From: Amphirosellinia nigrospora
Taxonomy: Eukaryota; Ascomycota; Sordariomycetes; Xylariales; Xylariaceae
Assembly (NCBI GenBank): GCA_004123355.1
Contig: SCHM01000002.1
Span: 9,893,569 to 9,957,568, forward strand
Direction: 5' to 3'
DNA: 64,000 bases
Shown: piece after piece, positions 46,367 to 58,440 of the stretch
Position numbering within the stretch: position 1 is the first letter of the stretch
Layout of the letters: each line of letters starts with the position of its first letter
The notes under the pieces: generated by a model
Told to the model about the DNA's origin: nothing
Databases searched by the model: none
Seen by the model: only the letters and a program-made list of their open reading frames with translations
Translations under genes and position numbers: made by a program

Positions 46367-47507
46367 ATGACTGATCGGTCCACCGTTTCGGATAGCCCCG
46401 ATACGGCCGACAGCGCCGATAACGCCAAGCCCGATGCTATCAGGACGCGGCTTCTCATCATATCGGATATCGGAATACTCGCGCTGCTACAGGCGCCACT
46501 AACACCGGTCCCATGATCGAGGCCGCCCTCGACAGCCATCCATTGCTGCAACCTGACACAAAAATCAAAGCTGGTCGAGTTCCAAATTGTTATTGAGCTC
46601 TTGAGATCCATCAACGCGCCTCTCAAGCTTGTCATTGCGAGAAACCATGACTTCACCCTTAACGTCCCTCGTTTCCAGAACAAGGTCAAAGAAGCCAGTA
46701 GACTTCAGGGTATAGAGCAATAGCTCATCACACGCGACTACGGCGAATACGGTGAGGCGAGACAACTATTTGATAATGCAAAGAACTCTAGTATTGTATT
46801 CCTTGACAAAGGTAACTACAACTTCCGTCTAGATAACGGCGCTCGTTCAAATCTACACCTGCCCCTTTACTCCGTCGCTAGGAGACGGTTGATTTCAATA
46901 TGCTCATCAACGAGGGCCTCACTTCACCATAGAAGACGGCACACATTTTTTCGTGACTCACGGTCCACCGCTCGGCATCTGCGACTATGTTCGAGATTCT
47001 GAAACATCACGGCGAGCAGGATGTGGGAGCCTCTTCGCCGCTGTTGCGCGCGCCCGGCCCCTTCTTCATTGCCTCGGCCATATGCACGAGGGCTGGTGAG
47101 TGAGATACATCACTTGGCGAGAGAAACCCACCCAGAATCCGTCTCATTTCACGGATATTGAAAATGGTGCGTCAGCCGTGGTTGAAACACTGTCTACTAC
47201 CCGAGACCCAGCGCGGGAGCGTACAGCGCGCAAGGACGATGGCTGTGTGAGGATGAACCGTCTTCGAGACAGTCTACCCCTCCATCATGGAAAACAAATA
47301 CTCTTTGTCAATGCTGCTACAGAAGATATTTCTCCGACTGAACCCCCACACTTACCTTGGCTCGTTGGGCTTGAGCTCTCACACTACACAATGGAGTACA
47401 CAAGGGCGCTTGATCTACCACATAATTGGAGATCTATGTTGGCAGTATACCCAGATAAATATGTCTCTCGTTTAAAGACATCGATCTGCTCGATACGCAA
47501 AACGTAG
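46367..47507 (+). pseudogene. Decayed calcineurin-like metallophosphoesterase
   Basis: Relative of fungal MPPED-type phosphoesterases. It opens MTDRSTVSDSPDTADSADNA, then TRLLIISD, but the metal-binding DxH motif reads DIG: the His is gone. The GD motif region reads LHCCNL in place of HCGDL. The GNHD motif reads ARNHDFTL, with Gly changed to Arg. Further on come DYGEYGEARQLFD, IVFLDKGNYNFRLDNGAR, VTHGPPLGICDYV, WREKPTQNPSHFTDIENGAS, QILFVNAATED and PHLPWLVGLEL. Stops occur at 46508 and in SRLQGIEQ* near 46720, with several frame changes. Unlike other genes here, catalytic residues themselves are substituted, so this is probably a true pseudogene as well as being touched by indel errors. Confidence 0.78.
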
Positions 47508-48480
47508 ACACAGTTGGGAGACCAAACAGATTACTTGAGCATCTAGTCACAACTCCTACTTTGAAGTGAGATCACGCAAGCAGATTCTGGAGACGAGTAA
47601 CGTGTGTTTGTTCGCCATGATCTCCGGTGGAGGTATGTGCCAGGTCCTATGCGCGCTTCGTATATCGCCTCGGACCAGAACCTACGCGCTCATGACATCT
47701 CGTGGTCTGGCAATTGGAAGAAAAACTTACACACCTTAGGCAATCAAAGTCACCATTTTTATTAATAATGAGACCTTTCTTAGAACTAGGAGTTGTCTCA
47801 GCCTATAGTCATACGATTTGACTTGAATGCCAAATACATTTCAACTCGTCACACGAACAACCGAAACCGAGAGACAGTGTTCCAAACACAATATCCATTC
47901 CAACTTAAACATCTGCGAATCATGAAGTTGTGCCACCCCTCCAGCTCACACAGCAGCACAGTCTCCAAGCTGTACAACATGACCTTACAACCATTGTCGA
48001 AGTCTACCCTACACCCCGCCAAGTTGGATATTACCTTGTAACAGACGCTATTTGGTATTGTATTTATTCCAAGAAAGGCCCACGACTCTGTCGTCGTAGA
48101 AGGAGGGTAGCCTCTCTCCCCCAACCTTATTTGATGGCGATGCGATGTCGTCAAACCTACTATCCTATCACTCAGGACAGGCCAGCTTGAAAATTTTCCC
48201 TGCCTACGAATACCCATCTATATAAACTTTTTCAATAGTATGCACTATTGGCCTTATTGGGTAATGGTTTAATGGTACCGTCATCTGCATCCTTACATTG
48301 TATCATTAAGTCTTGGGGTTCGATTCCCTCGAAGGCTACTTACTAAAATTTATTTTTCTTCTTTTAACTTCGTTTCGTTTAACATACATTCTCCTTCCTC
48401 TATTTAATACGACCCCTTATTTCTTTCCTCATTAAGCCATAGGTAATATCCGAAACCTGAAACCTATGTCCCATGACTTT
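47508..48480. other. Intergenic, no recognisable gene
   Basis: AT-rich. A tRNA-like stretch lies at 48249-48338 (separate entry). Remaining ORFs show no motif. Confidence 0.4.
48249..48338 (+). other. tRNA-like sequence, probably degenerate
   Basis: A perfect B-box (GGTTCGATTCC, 48318-48328) is preceded by an A-box-like TGGTTTAATGG (48265-48275) and a GGTA/TACC stem. TGGCCTT at 48249-48255 can pair with AAGGCTA at 48332-48338. However, the linker before the D stem is too long and I cannot fold an anticodon arm from the 40 nt between. It is more likely a decayed tRNA or tRNA-derived element than a working gene. Confidence 0.25.
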
Positions 48481-48489
48481 TAGATTCTC

Positions 48490-48890
48490 GGTTGAATGAT
48501 GGGGCAGGCAAAGGGATGCACGCACTCAAAGCGTCTGCGCCGCGACCCCAGCGGGCTAACACACCTCTCCTACGGCGACGTGCTACGCTACCAAGAATCC
48601 ATTCCGACGTCCTGGCTAAGCACATTCCCGCGTCGCGGCGGAGGGATCGGAGGGGATCCCGTACTACCCGCCTCTGACGCGGTAGGTCTTCTACAAAACA
48701 CCATCGCCTCTGGCGTCGCGCGGGGGCAGCGCACGTGGCTGATGAACGGGCTTCCGCGGACCGGGGAGAAAAAGGGCGCGCCTGCGGATGCAGGGATACC
48801 GTGAGCCAGACGCGCATGTGGAAATGGTGCGCGAGAGGGTTGAGAGGAATACAACTCAGGACACTGAAGCGTACTGATCAGTCCGGAAAC
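48490..48890 (+). pseudogene. Adenylate-kinase-like (P-loop NMP kinase) relic
   Basis: A GC-rich patch holds blocks of a nucleoside-monophosphate kinase fold. DGAGKG (P-loop) lies in one frame. The next frame has THSKRLRRDPSGLTHLSYGD, VLR, PTSWLSTFPRRGGGIGGDPV, LLQNTIASGVARGQRTWLMN and GLPRTGEKKG (the G-F/L-PR motif). After a stop the region HVEMVRERVERNTTQDTEAY is in yet another frame. The sequence before the P-loop and the last third of the enzyme are missing. Essential adenylate kinases are longer and cleaner, so this looks like a relic of a lineage-specific copy. Confidence 0.5.
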
Positions 48891-49420
48891 GGTCTCAAGC
48901 TGTCCGTCAGCAGCGTGGGTTTGGGGTAAAGACGACCAGATATCTGGCATAACCGCAAACTCCCTCCATAATTCACACATATCATGATAAGATGGCACTC
49001 AAGGGTGATACATTAGCGTCATTGGAATTTCTCATGCGTATTTATTGATATGTACCACCTCAAACACCCAGATACAGCGTCTGAATCCCTATCTGCGTTA
49101 ATCTTGATAACCGGCACGTCGCGGGTCTGTACACGCTCGCAACGTGGCCTCGCTCACGCGCGCGAGAAAAATAATAGATAACCGATGGAAGCCCTATTGA
49201 ATACTGTCATATCTAGGTCCTCAGTAGGTCCACATTGTCATTCATGATCAAAGTCCATCGCAACCCCAAACATCGTTTACATTGGATTCCGCCGTCCCCG
49301 AAGATAGTGAATTCCGTACCGAGAAGACAATATACTCTATGCACAAAGCCGAGCCATCGTTATAAATACAGTTCATCCATCGCATTACTAGCCAACCAAG
49401 AGACACTGTTTCAATCCTCC
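48891..49420. other. Intergenic
   Basis: AT-rich spacer and 3' flank of the transporter gene. No gene recognised. Confidence 0.5.
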
Positions 49421-52400
49421 TCAGGGCCAACTCGTCGGGCCAAACGTCTCACCCGCCGCCGCGAAGCTCTTGATAGCCAAACCGCGCTGGTCCAACGTTT
49501 CGTAGACATCGTAGTTACCGTACCACCGCGGTGCATTGGCCGAGGTGAGGTACAACGTGAAGAAGATTAGGAGGGTCGAGATGATGAGACCACAATCGAG
49601 CGCGGCAGAGGTAATGTAGTTATAGCGCAGCCACCAGCCGTTGAACCGTCGCTTGATGAAGTAGTTGAAGAGGAACCCGACGCTGCCCCAGCAGAGATAC
49701 GAGTAGACCGTCGCGGGCGGGATCCAGCCAGAGCCGCCGAACACGAGAGGCATGTTGATGTATCGTGCCATAGACCTGGGGTACCGACGGGCGAGGAACC
49801 ACGCTACCACGGGCGACACGGCGCCCACGAGCCAGAACCATTGGAGCGATGAGTACAGGGCGTCGCCACTGAAGATTCGAGCAGGCCCGATGGTGCTCCA
49901 TATCACAGATGTTGAGAAGAAGAGCCGGCCGCCCGGGCATGTGTAGCCGTCCGGCTGCTGGTCGCTGCATATCTCCGGAATGTTGCCTAGCGCCCAGTTC
50001 ATGACTGCGATCTGGACGATAGCTGACCACACTGAGGCGACAAGCTGTGACCAGAACATCGTTCGAGGCGGAACTTTCATGTAATGGCCTAATTTGAGGT
50101 CTTGGACGAAGTAGAGCGCCTGTTGCATCGCGATAGAGCCGAAATTCTTAAACATCCTAGAACTTGTCAGTAGAAGCCCCCTCAAAACATAGTCTCACCG
50201 ATGAGAGTCTAGTCTGTTTTCAAGATTGGAAGTGATGGCCAAGGGAAGATTAAATCGCGCACGTACTATATCTCAATTAGTTTAGCTATCGAGGGGGAAA
50301 AGGTTGGGAATCGTCGCAATGAACATACCATCATAGCAAGAGGGTGGCCTGGAAGTAGATACCCAATGACGAATTCGGTCAGAACGTTCAGACCAATCTG
50401 AATATTTGTTGTAGCCTGAATAATCCCTATAGGGATTGTCTGAGAAAGAAGTATCAGTGATTATTCGCCATCCTCGGGTTTTCCAGAGCTCAAATCACGG
50501 AGATATGTATAATGTCTATGCCAACATTTCCTGCACCGAAATACCAGAACAGCAACCTTAAGAACTGCAGGAATCACATACCCAGATAATGGGGATGATG
50601 AGACAGATAACGTATGCCCAAGCAGGGAACCCCGTGGGCCAGGCGGTACAAACGGCAAAGGATAATCCGACCATAATACCGAATAGGGCCAGATACCACC
50701 AGTCTGGCGAGTCCTTGAACTTTTTCATTAGGTGCATATGAATGTCATCTGTAGTGAAGTGTCAGCATGCTTCGTGGTTGAGAAACCATTCTAGAATGGA
50801 CATCTAATATCATGACAGGCGCGATAGTTATAAGGGTAAAAAATAAAGAGAGTAATATTCTCCTTACCTTCCTGCGAGCGGCCACTCTTGAGCTGCGCCT
50901 TTATTTTAGGCCCGTGGTATAGAGCGACACTAACGAGTTTATAAATCAGCAATTACCAACTATAGATATCTCAGCAAGCCCCTGTGAGTATGTAGAAACG
51001 TAGGCTTCGGGGATCAAAGCGTTCGGAATACATACTGGATTATAACTGCCGCGACAGCAGCGAAACTGAGACCATAACACAGGGAAAATTGCGTGCTTAG
51101 GTATATAGGAGAGTATGCGTGATAAGCTTCCTCATCAAGCTGAAGTTGGTCGTTGAGGATCCTAGAGACATTGTATTTGGCCCCGGTGTTATCAAAAGCG
51201 TCTGATGACTGAACGACGAAATAGTCGGCATACCAGGTCCCAGAGAAGTGAAGGACGGCTGAAACAATCACGAAAAAGATGAGAACACCTGCGACAGTGT
51301 TGGCAATCGCGTGAAAGGGCGGGATTAGAGGGGACAAGGCGTAACTAGATATCACACTCCAATCTAGGGTCGTAGGTAGGATGCCATAACCATGAAAGCC
51401 TCCGAAAAGTTTGTTGACATAACATTATTAGGTAAAACCCAGCAGAGAAAATTGAAATAGGACAACCCCTGAAAAACTACGTGAAGCTGTTAGTGATCAG
51501 TAATTTTGGAACGTAGGGAGCTGAAAGAAGATGTGCTACATTCGGCAAAGAACAGGAAGTGAGCTGTTCCTTCCGGAAGGCGCGATTCGGAATACATACT
51601 CCAGCCTGGAAAGAAATACCAAACCTAGGCAATTCGTCAGTCAACTTATCCAGGAGATGAAGTACAGCACTCGATACGCTATGAGAAGGACGACTCACAA
51701 AACCCCACCCATGACGTAGAAACCACCGGTGTCGACCCATGCGCCAGCCATTCGTTTTGCCGGGTCTGTGTGCTTATCATCATGGAGGACATGGAATAAA
51801 GTCGCATTCACTAAGTTACCCGGCCATATCATAGCGGCTGGCCACACCAGAAACCTTCGCATCAAACCTGCGAGACCGTAGCCGGTGCACAGAGTTGTGA
51901 TGCCGAATAATAACTGGAACGCCCATCCAAAATGCTGATGGTCTTCGATCCTTTATCAGTTTCTGTAAACGTCGTGATGAATATTGAACATACAGAAGAC
52001 TTGTTGAGCGAGCAAGACATCCGTGGCGTATAGGACGCCTCCGCCATATGCTGCCTAGGTCACGAGCTCATGTCAGCTTGAAGTCGATTCCGAAAGGGGA
52101 CTGGTAAGCCTACATTTGACATCGCAACAATAACAACATGCTCCTTAAAGTTGAATTTCCCCGGTTTGAAATTGAACTTAACGCCCATAAACTCAAATAT
52201 CCGGTCTGGAAATATGTGATCCCAACCGAGACCTATTGGATATGCGACCAGCTGGATCACGTATGTCGTGATGGTGACCGAAGGGTTCCGTAGGGAGAAT
52301 AACATATTAACGGCAGAACCGACTGTACATAAGATCAAACCGATGACCCACGCCCGGATCGTGTTGGCTGGTAAATCGACATCGTAATTTCTTACTGCAG

Positions 52401-52708
52401 CACGAACCTTGACACGGTAAGAGGTGAGATTTGAAGAAAGATCATATAAGCAGAAGGGGATGTACCTCAGGGTATGGACTATATTCTTCTACTACAGTCG
52501 CTTCTATTTTGACACCCTTCTCGCCATCACTGCACACTACCGACGCGTCCATAAGTTCGATCTCATCCGCGGGCAAGTTAGGGTCGAAGTGATGCTGCTG
52601 CCAAAAGCGTTTAAGCGTGTCTGGAGTTTCAAGCCTCTCGCTCGATGACCCCTCTGGTGTGAGGCTCCTCTCCTCCGTAACTCGTCTACGAGAACGAAAC
52701 ATGGCCAC
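49421..52708 (-). CDS. Oligopeptide transporter, OPT family, many introns
   Basis: Proton-coupled plasma-membrane transporter of tetra/pentapeptides or related metal complexes. About ten exons. Exon 1 (52708-52466) gives the acidic, soluble N-terminus with [20 protein letters not shown] and ends before a GTACAT donor. Exon 2 from 52407 starts [20 protein letters not shown] and includes [19 protein letters not shown]. Later exons carry [142 protein letters not shown] and [20 protein letters not shown]. The last exon runs [20 protein letters not shown], through [17 protein letters not shown] and [20 protein letters not shown], to the stop at 49421. At least one frame change is needed near 51413 (GTTATGTCAAC). 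Confidence 0.92.
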
Positions 52709-54665
52709 AAAAGAACTTCATTCGGCGCGTCAGACGACAGAGGAGCATGAAGTCAATTCAATCTGAGTTCGGACGGCGATGAGGCGAGAGCTCAACCTAT
52801 GGAAGAGAAATAAAGAAAACAAAGGTGAGAGCCGAGTATAAAGATGAATAGTATGATGTGATAGCAGTGGAGCAGTACTACTATTAATATGTCGGCAGTC
52901 CTGTAGAATATATTGATCGACTGGAAACAGGACTGATGCCTACAAGCATTGTTTAATATCAGATGGTAGATAAGATGTTTGGCGCATGCTCAATAGCATT
53001 CACGATTAGAGACGGGACGGGAGTACCACACATTGGTCAAGTCCGATATTGCGTCCCGCGATTGGTACGATGGAAATACCCTGTCCGTAGTGAATATGCC
53101 TAAATTAGGTACCATTTTATTCGAGATATCTAAGTCAACCCGGGCATCACTAGCCACAATGGGACAACCAGGTGAGTGTTCTGATTTCTTCTCGTTGTAC
53201 ACTCTAAATGACTTTTGTCCAAGAGCCATTGGCTAGGGTCTGGTCCGAACTTTGGTGAAATATTAGCCGGTATTCTGTCCACGTTCACCAACCGTGGGCG
53301 ACTAACTGCATGAGACATGCAACGAGAAGAGAACCATGTAGTCACTTGAATATAAGTGTTCGTTATAATGATCTGTTTCTAGGCGGTTTTGCCGAATGAA
53401 GGAAGGCGGAGACACACCACGTTTGTTGTGTTGCACAAAACATTACATCTTGCTACCCTAGTGGTACCTTTCAGGCCCAGGTAATCTAGGTAGTGCGGCT
53501 CTAGAGCTTCGTGTCTCAAAGCAAATATGTCCTTTGCTGTAGATGGCCTGATATATGGTGGAAGGACCGTGAATCGATCTAGATTGATGCTTCTCCTGGT
53601 ATTATTGACCATGAATTCACATGAGGACTAATACAATCCATGAATTTCGAGAATCCGGTGATGGCCGAAGAACAAGTCTATTCAGTTTATAAGGTCTAGA
53701 ACCTCAAAGGGCACGGTTCTTCAATATTGAAGCCAATTCCTTGCACCCCATGTCAAGACCTGCATATGAGTGATGCGTCATGGTAATGTTGCATTACCCA
53801 TAGGTGAATACCATTTGCGTCTTCCTGCTGAGCTAAGCGTAGTCTTGACAGTGTAGTTCCTGTCCACACTCGCATTCGTATAAACGAACAGCGAAAACTG
53901 TGATAGTTCATAGGCCATTCGTGATGACATTGAGAAGTAAATAAAGCACACGGATGATGCAAAATTTATTTGGGTTCTGGGTGGTCTGGCAGCTTGCATG
54001 ATGGCCTAGCGCGACAGCACAAATTGACCTGCAGGGCCAATTTAGCCGGATGACACGCCATGCAAGTCGCGCCTTTCCGGTAGAGAGTTGCAGTCCCGTG
54101 AGACGGAAACGGACAGCGTTGTGGCAATCAGTCGACAGCAGCGCCCGTAGGGGTCGCATGAAAGGCTTCCAATCTGAAATGCCAGGTTCTTCACTTGTAT
54201 TGCAATGAATTGCGTTATATGTTGTGTTGAGGATCTAACCAACTCCGTTGGCCAGAAGCCTTCCATCAAGCGCAAACGCCCGATTCTGGTTCCGCTATGC
54301 TGCAACATAAAAGGCCCTTAGTATGTGGTTACCCAGGTAGTGAAATGAATAATCACCCTAGTCGCTCCAGGAGAGCGAATAGTCACCTAGGCCAACAACA
54401 ACACGTTCATCGTTTTTGTTGTCAATATTATAGCTTTACACTAGAAAAGCTGCCGATGATTAAGGCCGTATCCAGCAGGGCTTTTATAAACTGCGAGGGA
54501 TTAAAGGCGCCGATACGCGAACTAAAGCAAATTATCGGCGCGAGTCGACTCATGACACAACAGCCGGTCGCCGTCTCGTTCAGCGGTATCTAGAGTTTCA
54601 AGATACGTGAGGGGTGAACGGAAGTAGTAGCAAGGAGGACCGGGCTAAAGGGACCGGATCAGATA
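52709..54665. other. Intergenic, no recognisable gene
   Basis: 2 kb. Promoter of the transporter on the left, then scattered small ORFs on both strands without motifs. Confidence 0.4.
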
Positions 54666-55225
54666 TCAGTGATCCACGCCTTCCTCGGTGATTTTCTGGC
54701 CGGGTAGACCATCACGGTTGGCTCTCCAAACGCCTTCTTCACCTTCAAACTCTTCCCTCTTCCATACTTCAACGTGCTTCTTGCAGGCCTCGAGAGCTTC
54801 TTCGCCAGCTCTCCAAGCAGCCTGACGATGAGGCGCCGAGACCGCTATAAGAATGCTTTCCTCGCCTATGGGGACTGTTCCAAGTCGGTGGATCATGGCA
54901 ATGGATTTGAGGGTGTGGCGCGCAAGAATGTCCTTGCAGATGGATAACATTGTCTTCAACGCAAGGGGAGCGTATGCTGAGTACTGAAGCTCCTTGACAG
55001 CCTTCCCTGCAAAGTTGTCCCTCGTGGTGCCTGGGAGGAAGCGTGCTCAGAATAATGAAGATAACACAAGGGTAGAGAGAAGTCTCGTATACTCACCGGC
55101 AAACAGGACTATTGCACCAGCCTGAGGGCTGCGAACGCGATCTATGGTATCCTGGGCCTGTAGATGCTCGTGTGTAAGGGCGACGTAGCACCCCCCTCAT
55201 TGATCTCTGTCGACTGTGGCTCCAT
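54666..55225 (-). CDS. Molybdopterin synthase large (catalytic) subunit, MoaE/MOCS2B
   Basis: With the MoaD-type small subunit it converts precursor Z to molybdopterin in the cytosol, for nitrate reductase and other Mo enzymes. Exon 1 is 55225-55097 (MEPQSTEINEGG, CYVALTHEHLQAQDTIDRVR, GAIVLFAG) and exon 2 is 55030-54666 (TTRDNFAGKAVKELQYSAYA, HRLGTVPIGEESILIAVSAP, HRQAAWRAGEEALEACKKHV, EVWKREEFE). These are the MoaE landmarks: the GA...F.G..R strand, the HR.G.v.iGe core and the AC...id..K...WK.E end. One frame change is needed in a run of six Gs near 55188-55193. The protein is about 165 aa, typical. It is divergently arranged with the RNA-binding gene at 55884, with 658 bp shared between the two starts. 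Confidence 0.92.
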
Positions 55226-55883
55226 GATGCTTGTGTTGATGCCGTAGAGCCCTACGACTCACTATATGATCGCCTCGGGTATGCTGAGTCACGATTCAAG
55301 TGCAGACTGGCTGATGGCCAAAGTGAGTGAGAGGGGTTTTGACTCTTACCCATAGAGTAATTAGGCAAGGTGAGATACGGATCCGCCAACTAATAACTCC
55401 AGATACTTTCTTATGGCGCGGAAGTTGTGAACGACTCCTTTCTAGATAATCAGATATATTGTATGCATCGCGGATAGTATTAGATAAAATACCTATTATA
55501 TGCTTACTTCAAATGCAGTTTGACAACCTGCAACGCGAGATACAGCACATGTAGACCCGCCCGTCTGGGTTACGTAAGCTAGCGACTCCGTGATTGATAA
55601 GATAAGATCAAGCAGTCCTTATGCCAGGGCCGCGGGCTAGCCTCCCTCTGCAAGCAGCTATTCTTCTGCATGTAACAAGCAGAGCTGTCGCAACCAGACT
55701 CGCGCAACATCATTTTACGCCTTAGTCGCCAATATTGGCGACGGGTCAAGTTCCCGCTACTATCTTTGTTTTTCTCTCCTTCTCATGTTGGCAGTCCTAG
55801 AAACAAACTAGAGGACCAACGCGTTGTTCCATTCACACCCATCATCACGACCGCAACCGCCACCGCAATCGCAACCGCACACG
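55226..55883. promoter_or_regulatory. Shared divergent promoter region (MoaE / RBM5-like)
   Basis: 658 bp between two start codons facing away from each other. It contains a C-rich, pyrimidine-rich block near the RBM5-like ATG. No known operator is recognised. Coregulation of the two genes is possible but not shown by sequence. Confidence 0.45.
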
Positions 55884-58440
55884 ATGTACGACGACGACGA
55901 CCAACCCGACCATCACCGGCAGAGGTCCCGCCCTTTTCCCGGGACCGCCACTATCGCTCGCGGCACGGTAAAACATGATACAACCTGGAGCATTGTGTTC
56001 TCCTTGTCGTCGTTGGGCCCGTGCTGACTTTCCCTGCGCGGGAAGACTCTTCCAGATCACCGCCGAGAGGACCCCGCGGCGACGATTCATTCCGAGGACG
56101 CAGACACCACTCTCCTCCCCACCGAAGATATGGCAGGCATGGTGATGGGGACCGCCACGGGGATGGCCGGGCCTATTCCCCGAAGACGCGTCCTACCGCC
56201 GTGGAGATTCTCCCAACCATCGCTCGGGCCGCCATAATGGTGGGGCACCGACGGCGGCATTGATTATGACGACGATAACTATGTCGAACGACCGAGTGGC
56301 CATGGCCATGGTCGTAGCCCGCGACGTGCCACGTCTGCTGGCTCTTCCTCGCCTTACCACTCTCCCGACAACGGCCACTATCGCGATACCGGCCATCAAC
56401 ATGGGCCAGGCCGTCCTTACCACACACTCAAGTTAGATGACGTGCCAGACTGGCTGAGTCCCCAAGAGGTGAGTGGTCTGCTTCTCAAAATTCCCGGCGC
56501 AATTTGCATCTAACCGGTTGACGCCATGACTTGGTAGATCGATGATGCTATGCATGATATGGGCGCGAGAGGCCTCATTGAAGTTCGCTTAAAGTCGGAC
56601 GACCGTGCTGGTACGCAATCTGTTTCTGATCTATCAATCCTCAGCTCTCATGCCTAACCCACAGCTCTACTTAGGCAACCGCCGGTGTTATGCTTTTGCG
56701 GAGTTTAAATACGAGAGCGACGCTGTGGATTTCCTCGAGAGGTATTATCCCTCTCGATTTGAAGGATCGCAGTGGCAAACCTGCTCGTATAGCTTAGAAT
56801 ACAGTCGAGAGCGGCGTCAACAACAGCCAAACTTGGACGATTGGAAGTGCACACTGGTGAGTTCGTTATATCCCAATGCAAGCTCTCAAAATGAATTAGA
56901 ACTTGGACCAACCAGGCAACAGTGTCATTTCGACAATTTCTCTCGCCGAGCCACCTGCAAGCAATGCAAAGCACCTCGATCTTGTAAGTGCAATCACGAA
57001 CCGTATTATATCCCCTACCTAACCCCCTATGATCTAGCTGAGAATGCCGTTGATATGCGACTCGATGGCCAAAGTGATGAGTGTCCTCAGCAGACCCCAT
57101 CCCAGTTTGTCGTTATCCGTGGACTTGCTCCGTCCGCGAACGAGACAATCCTCGCAGCAGGTGTAAAAAAACTCTACATGTCAAAAGAAGACGAACCAAA
57201 GCAATCCTCAAATGCGCCAACAAAGCTGAGGAGCACCGCGCCCATTGGTAATACTCATGGGCTTGGTGCAAAATCCGGCTCGCTAGTACGGATATTCATG
57301 GTTAGAGATAAGATGTCTGAAATTAGCTGTAACTACGGCTTCGCTGAATTTTCTACGCTCGACGATGCAAAAGCTGCCGTAGCAAAGTACAACGCTCACC
57401 CTCAGTTCACCATATCATCTAAACCCGTTACGATTGCCTTCATTCACTCTGGGGGTTTTTATTCCCTACCTACATCCTATACAAGAACAAGACCGAAAAT
57501 TTACCTTCGCGGCCACTCACAACCCAACTCTTAGGTTAAGCTACTGGAACCCTTCGGTCTACGCCAACGAGCACCTAACATTTGACGAGTCCCTCTACGA
57601 AGATAAGGACCAAAAATCAGAGCATGGTAAAAGGGGTAGTGATATGCAAACAGGGAAGGAATCGAAGAAGCGGAAGGCTGATAAGGACTTAAATGCACCA
57701 AGCGGCAAGAAAGTCATTGCCATGGCGCCTCAGTTACAGATGTGGGCAAACAAGCATGCAGAACTGCACAGGTCCAAGGAATCTGCGGATACGGCCGCTC
57801 CCTCGGATGATACGCCACCCCTTACAGGCTCTAATGCTATCGCGACGACCAAGAATACTATTACGACAACGCCGTCAGTCTCATACGCGGACCTTGATCA
57901 AATGTGCTGCCTTCTATGTCGACGCAAGTTCAAGAATGAGCCATCTCTTCGGCGCCATGAGCAAATGAGCGATATGCACAAGACAAACCTCGAGGATGAG
58001 AGCCTTATAGATAGAGCAACTCAGAGTCTAAAGGCTCTAGGCAAAGAGCCTACATCAAATTACCGAGACCGAGCCAAGGAAAGACGACAAGCCCACAACC
58101 AGCCCATGAAAAAAAACTTCATCTCCCGCGGAAAACCCCGACAGCCAATAAGGACAACAACGTTGCCAAAGAGCCGCCAGCAAAACCTACCGTGTCCAAG
58201 GGCGCAGGCTTGCTCGCCAAGATGGGTTGGAGCACCGGCGAGGGATTGGGCGCGGAGGGCGGCGGACGAACTGAGATCATCGAGACAATGGCATATGCAC
58301 CGGGCGTTGGTCTCGGGGCCGAAGGCGGCAAGATTGGCGATGCGGCGCAGGAAGCTGCTCGCGCGACGAAGAACGATTACTCGGACTTTGTCTCCAAGGC
58401 TAAGGATAAGGCGAGAGAACGGTATGAGAGGATGGGGTAG
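55884..58440 (+). CDS. RBM5/RBM10-like RNA-binding splicing factor (RRM, RanBP2 zinc finger, C2H2, G-patch), frame-disrupted
   Basis: Nuclear protein linked to the spliceosome in animals and plants. Order: acidic/RS-like start (MYDDDDQPDHHRQRS, RGRRHHSPPHRRYGRHGDGD), LKLDDVPDWLSPQE, a first RRM (YAFAEFKYESDAVDFLERYY), a RanBP2 zinc finger, a second RRM (QFVVIRGLAPSANETILAAG, NYGFAEFSTLDDAKAAVAKY), a C2H2 finger (CLLCRRKFKNEPSLRRHEQM) and a C-terminal G-patch (GLLAKMGWSTGEGLGAEGGG). Introns include 56857-56922, whose removal completes the finger WKCTLCHFDNF...CKQC, and 56984-57037. The 66-bp intron has no stop and could be mistaken for coding. Frame changes occur in the N-terminal part (about 55970-56240), around 56600-56680, near 57450 (one G too many in GGGGG) and near 58110. 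Corrected length is about 750 aa. Confidence 0.88.
56857..56922 (+). other. Intron inside the RanBP2 zinc finger
   Basis: 66 bp, GTGAGT donor and CAACAG acceptor. Its length is a multiple of three with no stop, so an unspliced reading stays open. Splicing brings WKCTLC and HFDNFSRRATCKQC together into a canonical W-x-C-x2-C...N...C-x2-C finger. Confidence 0.85.
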
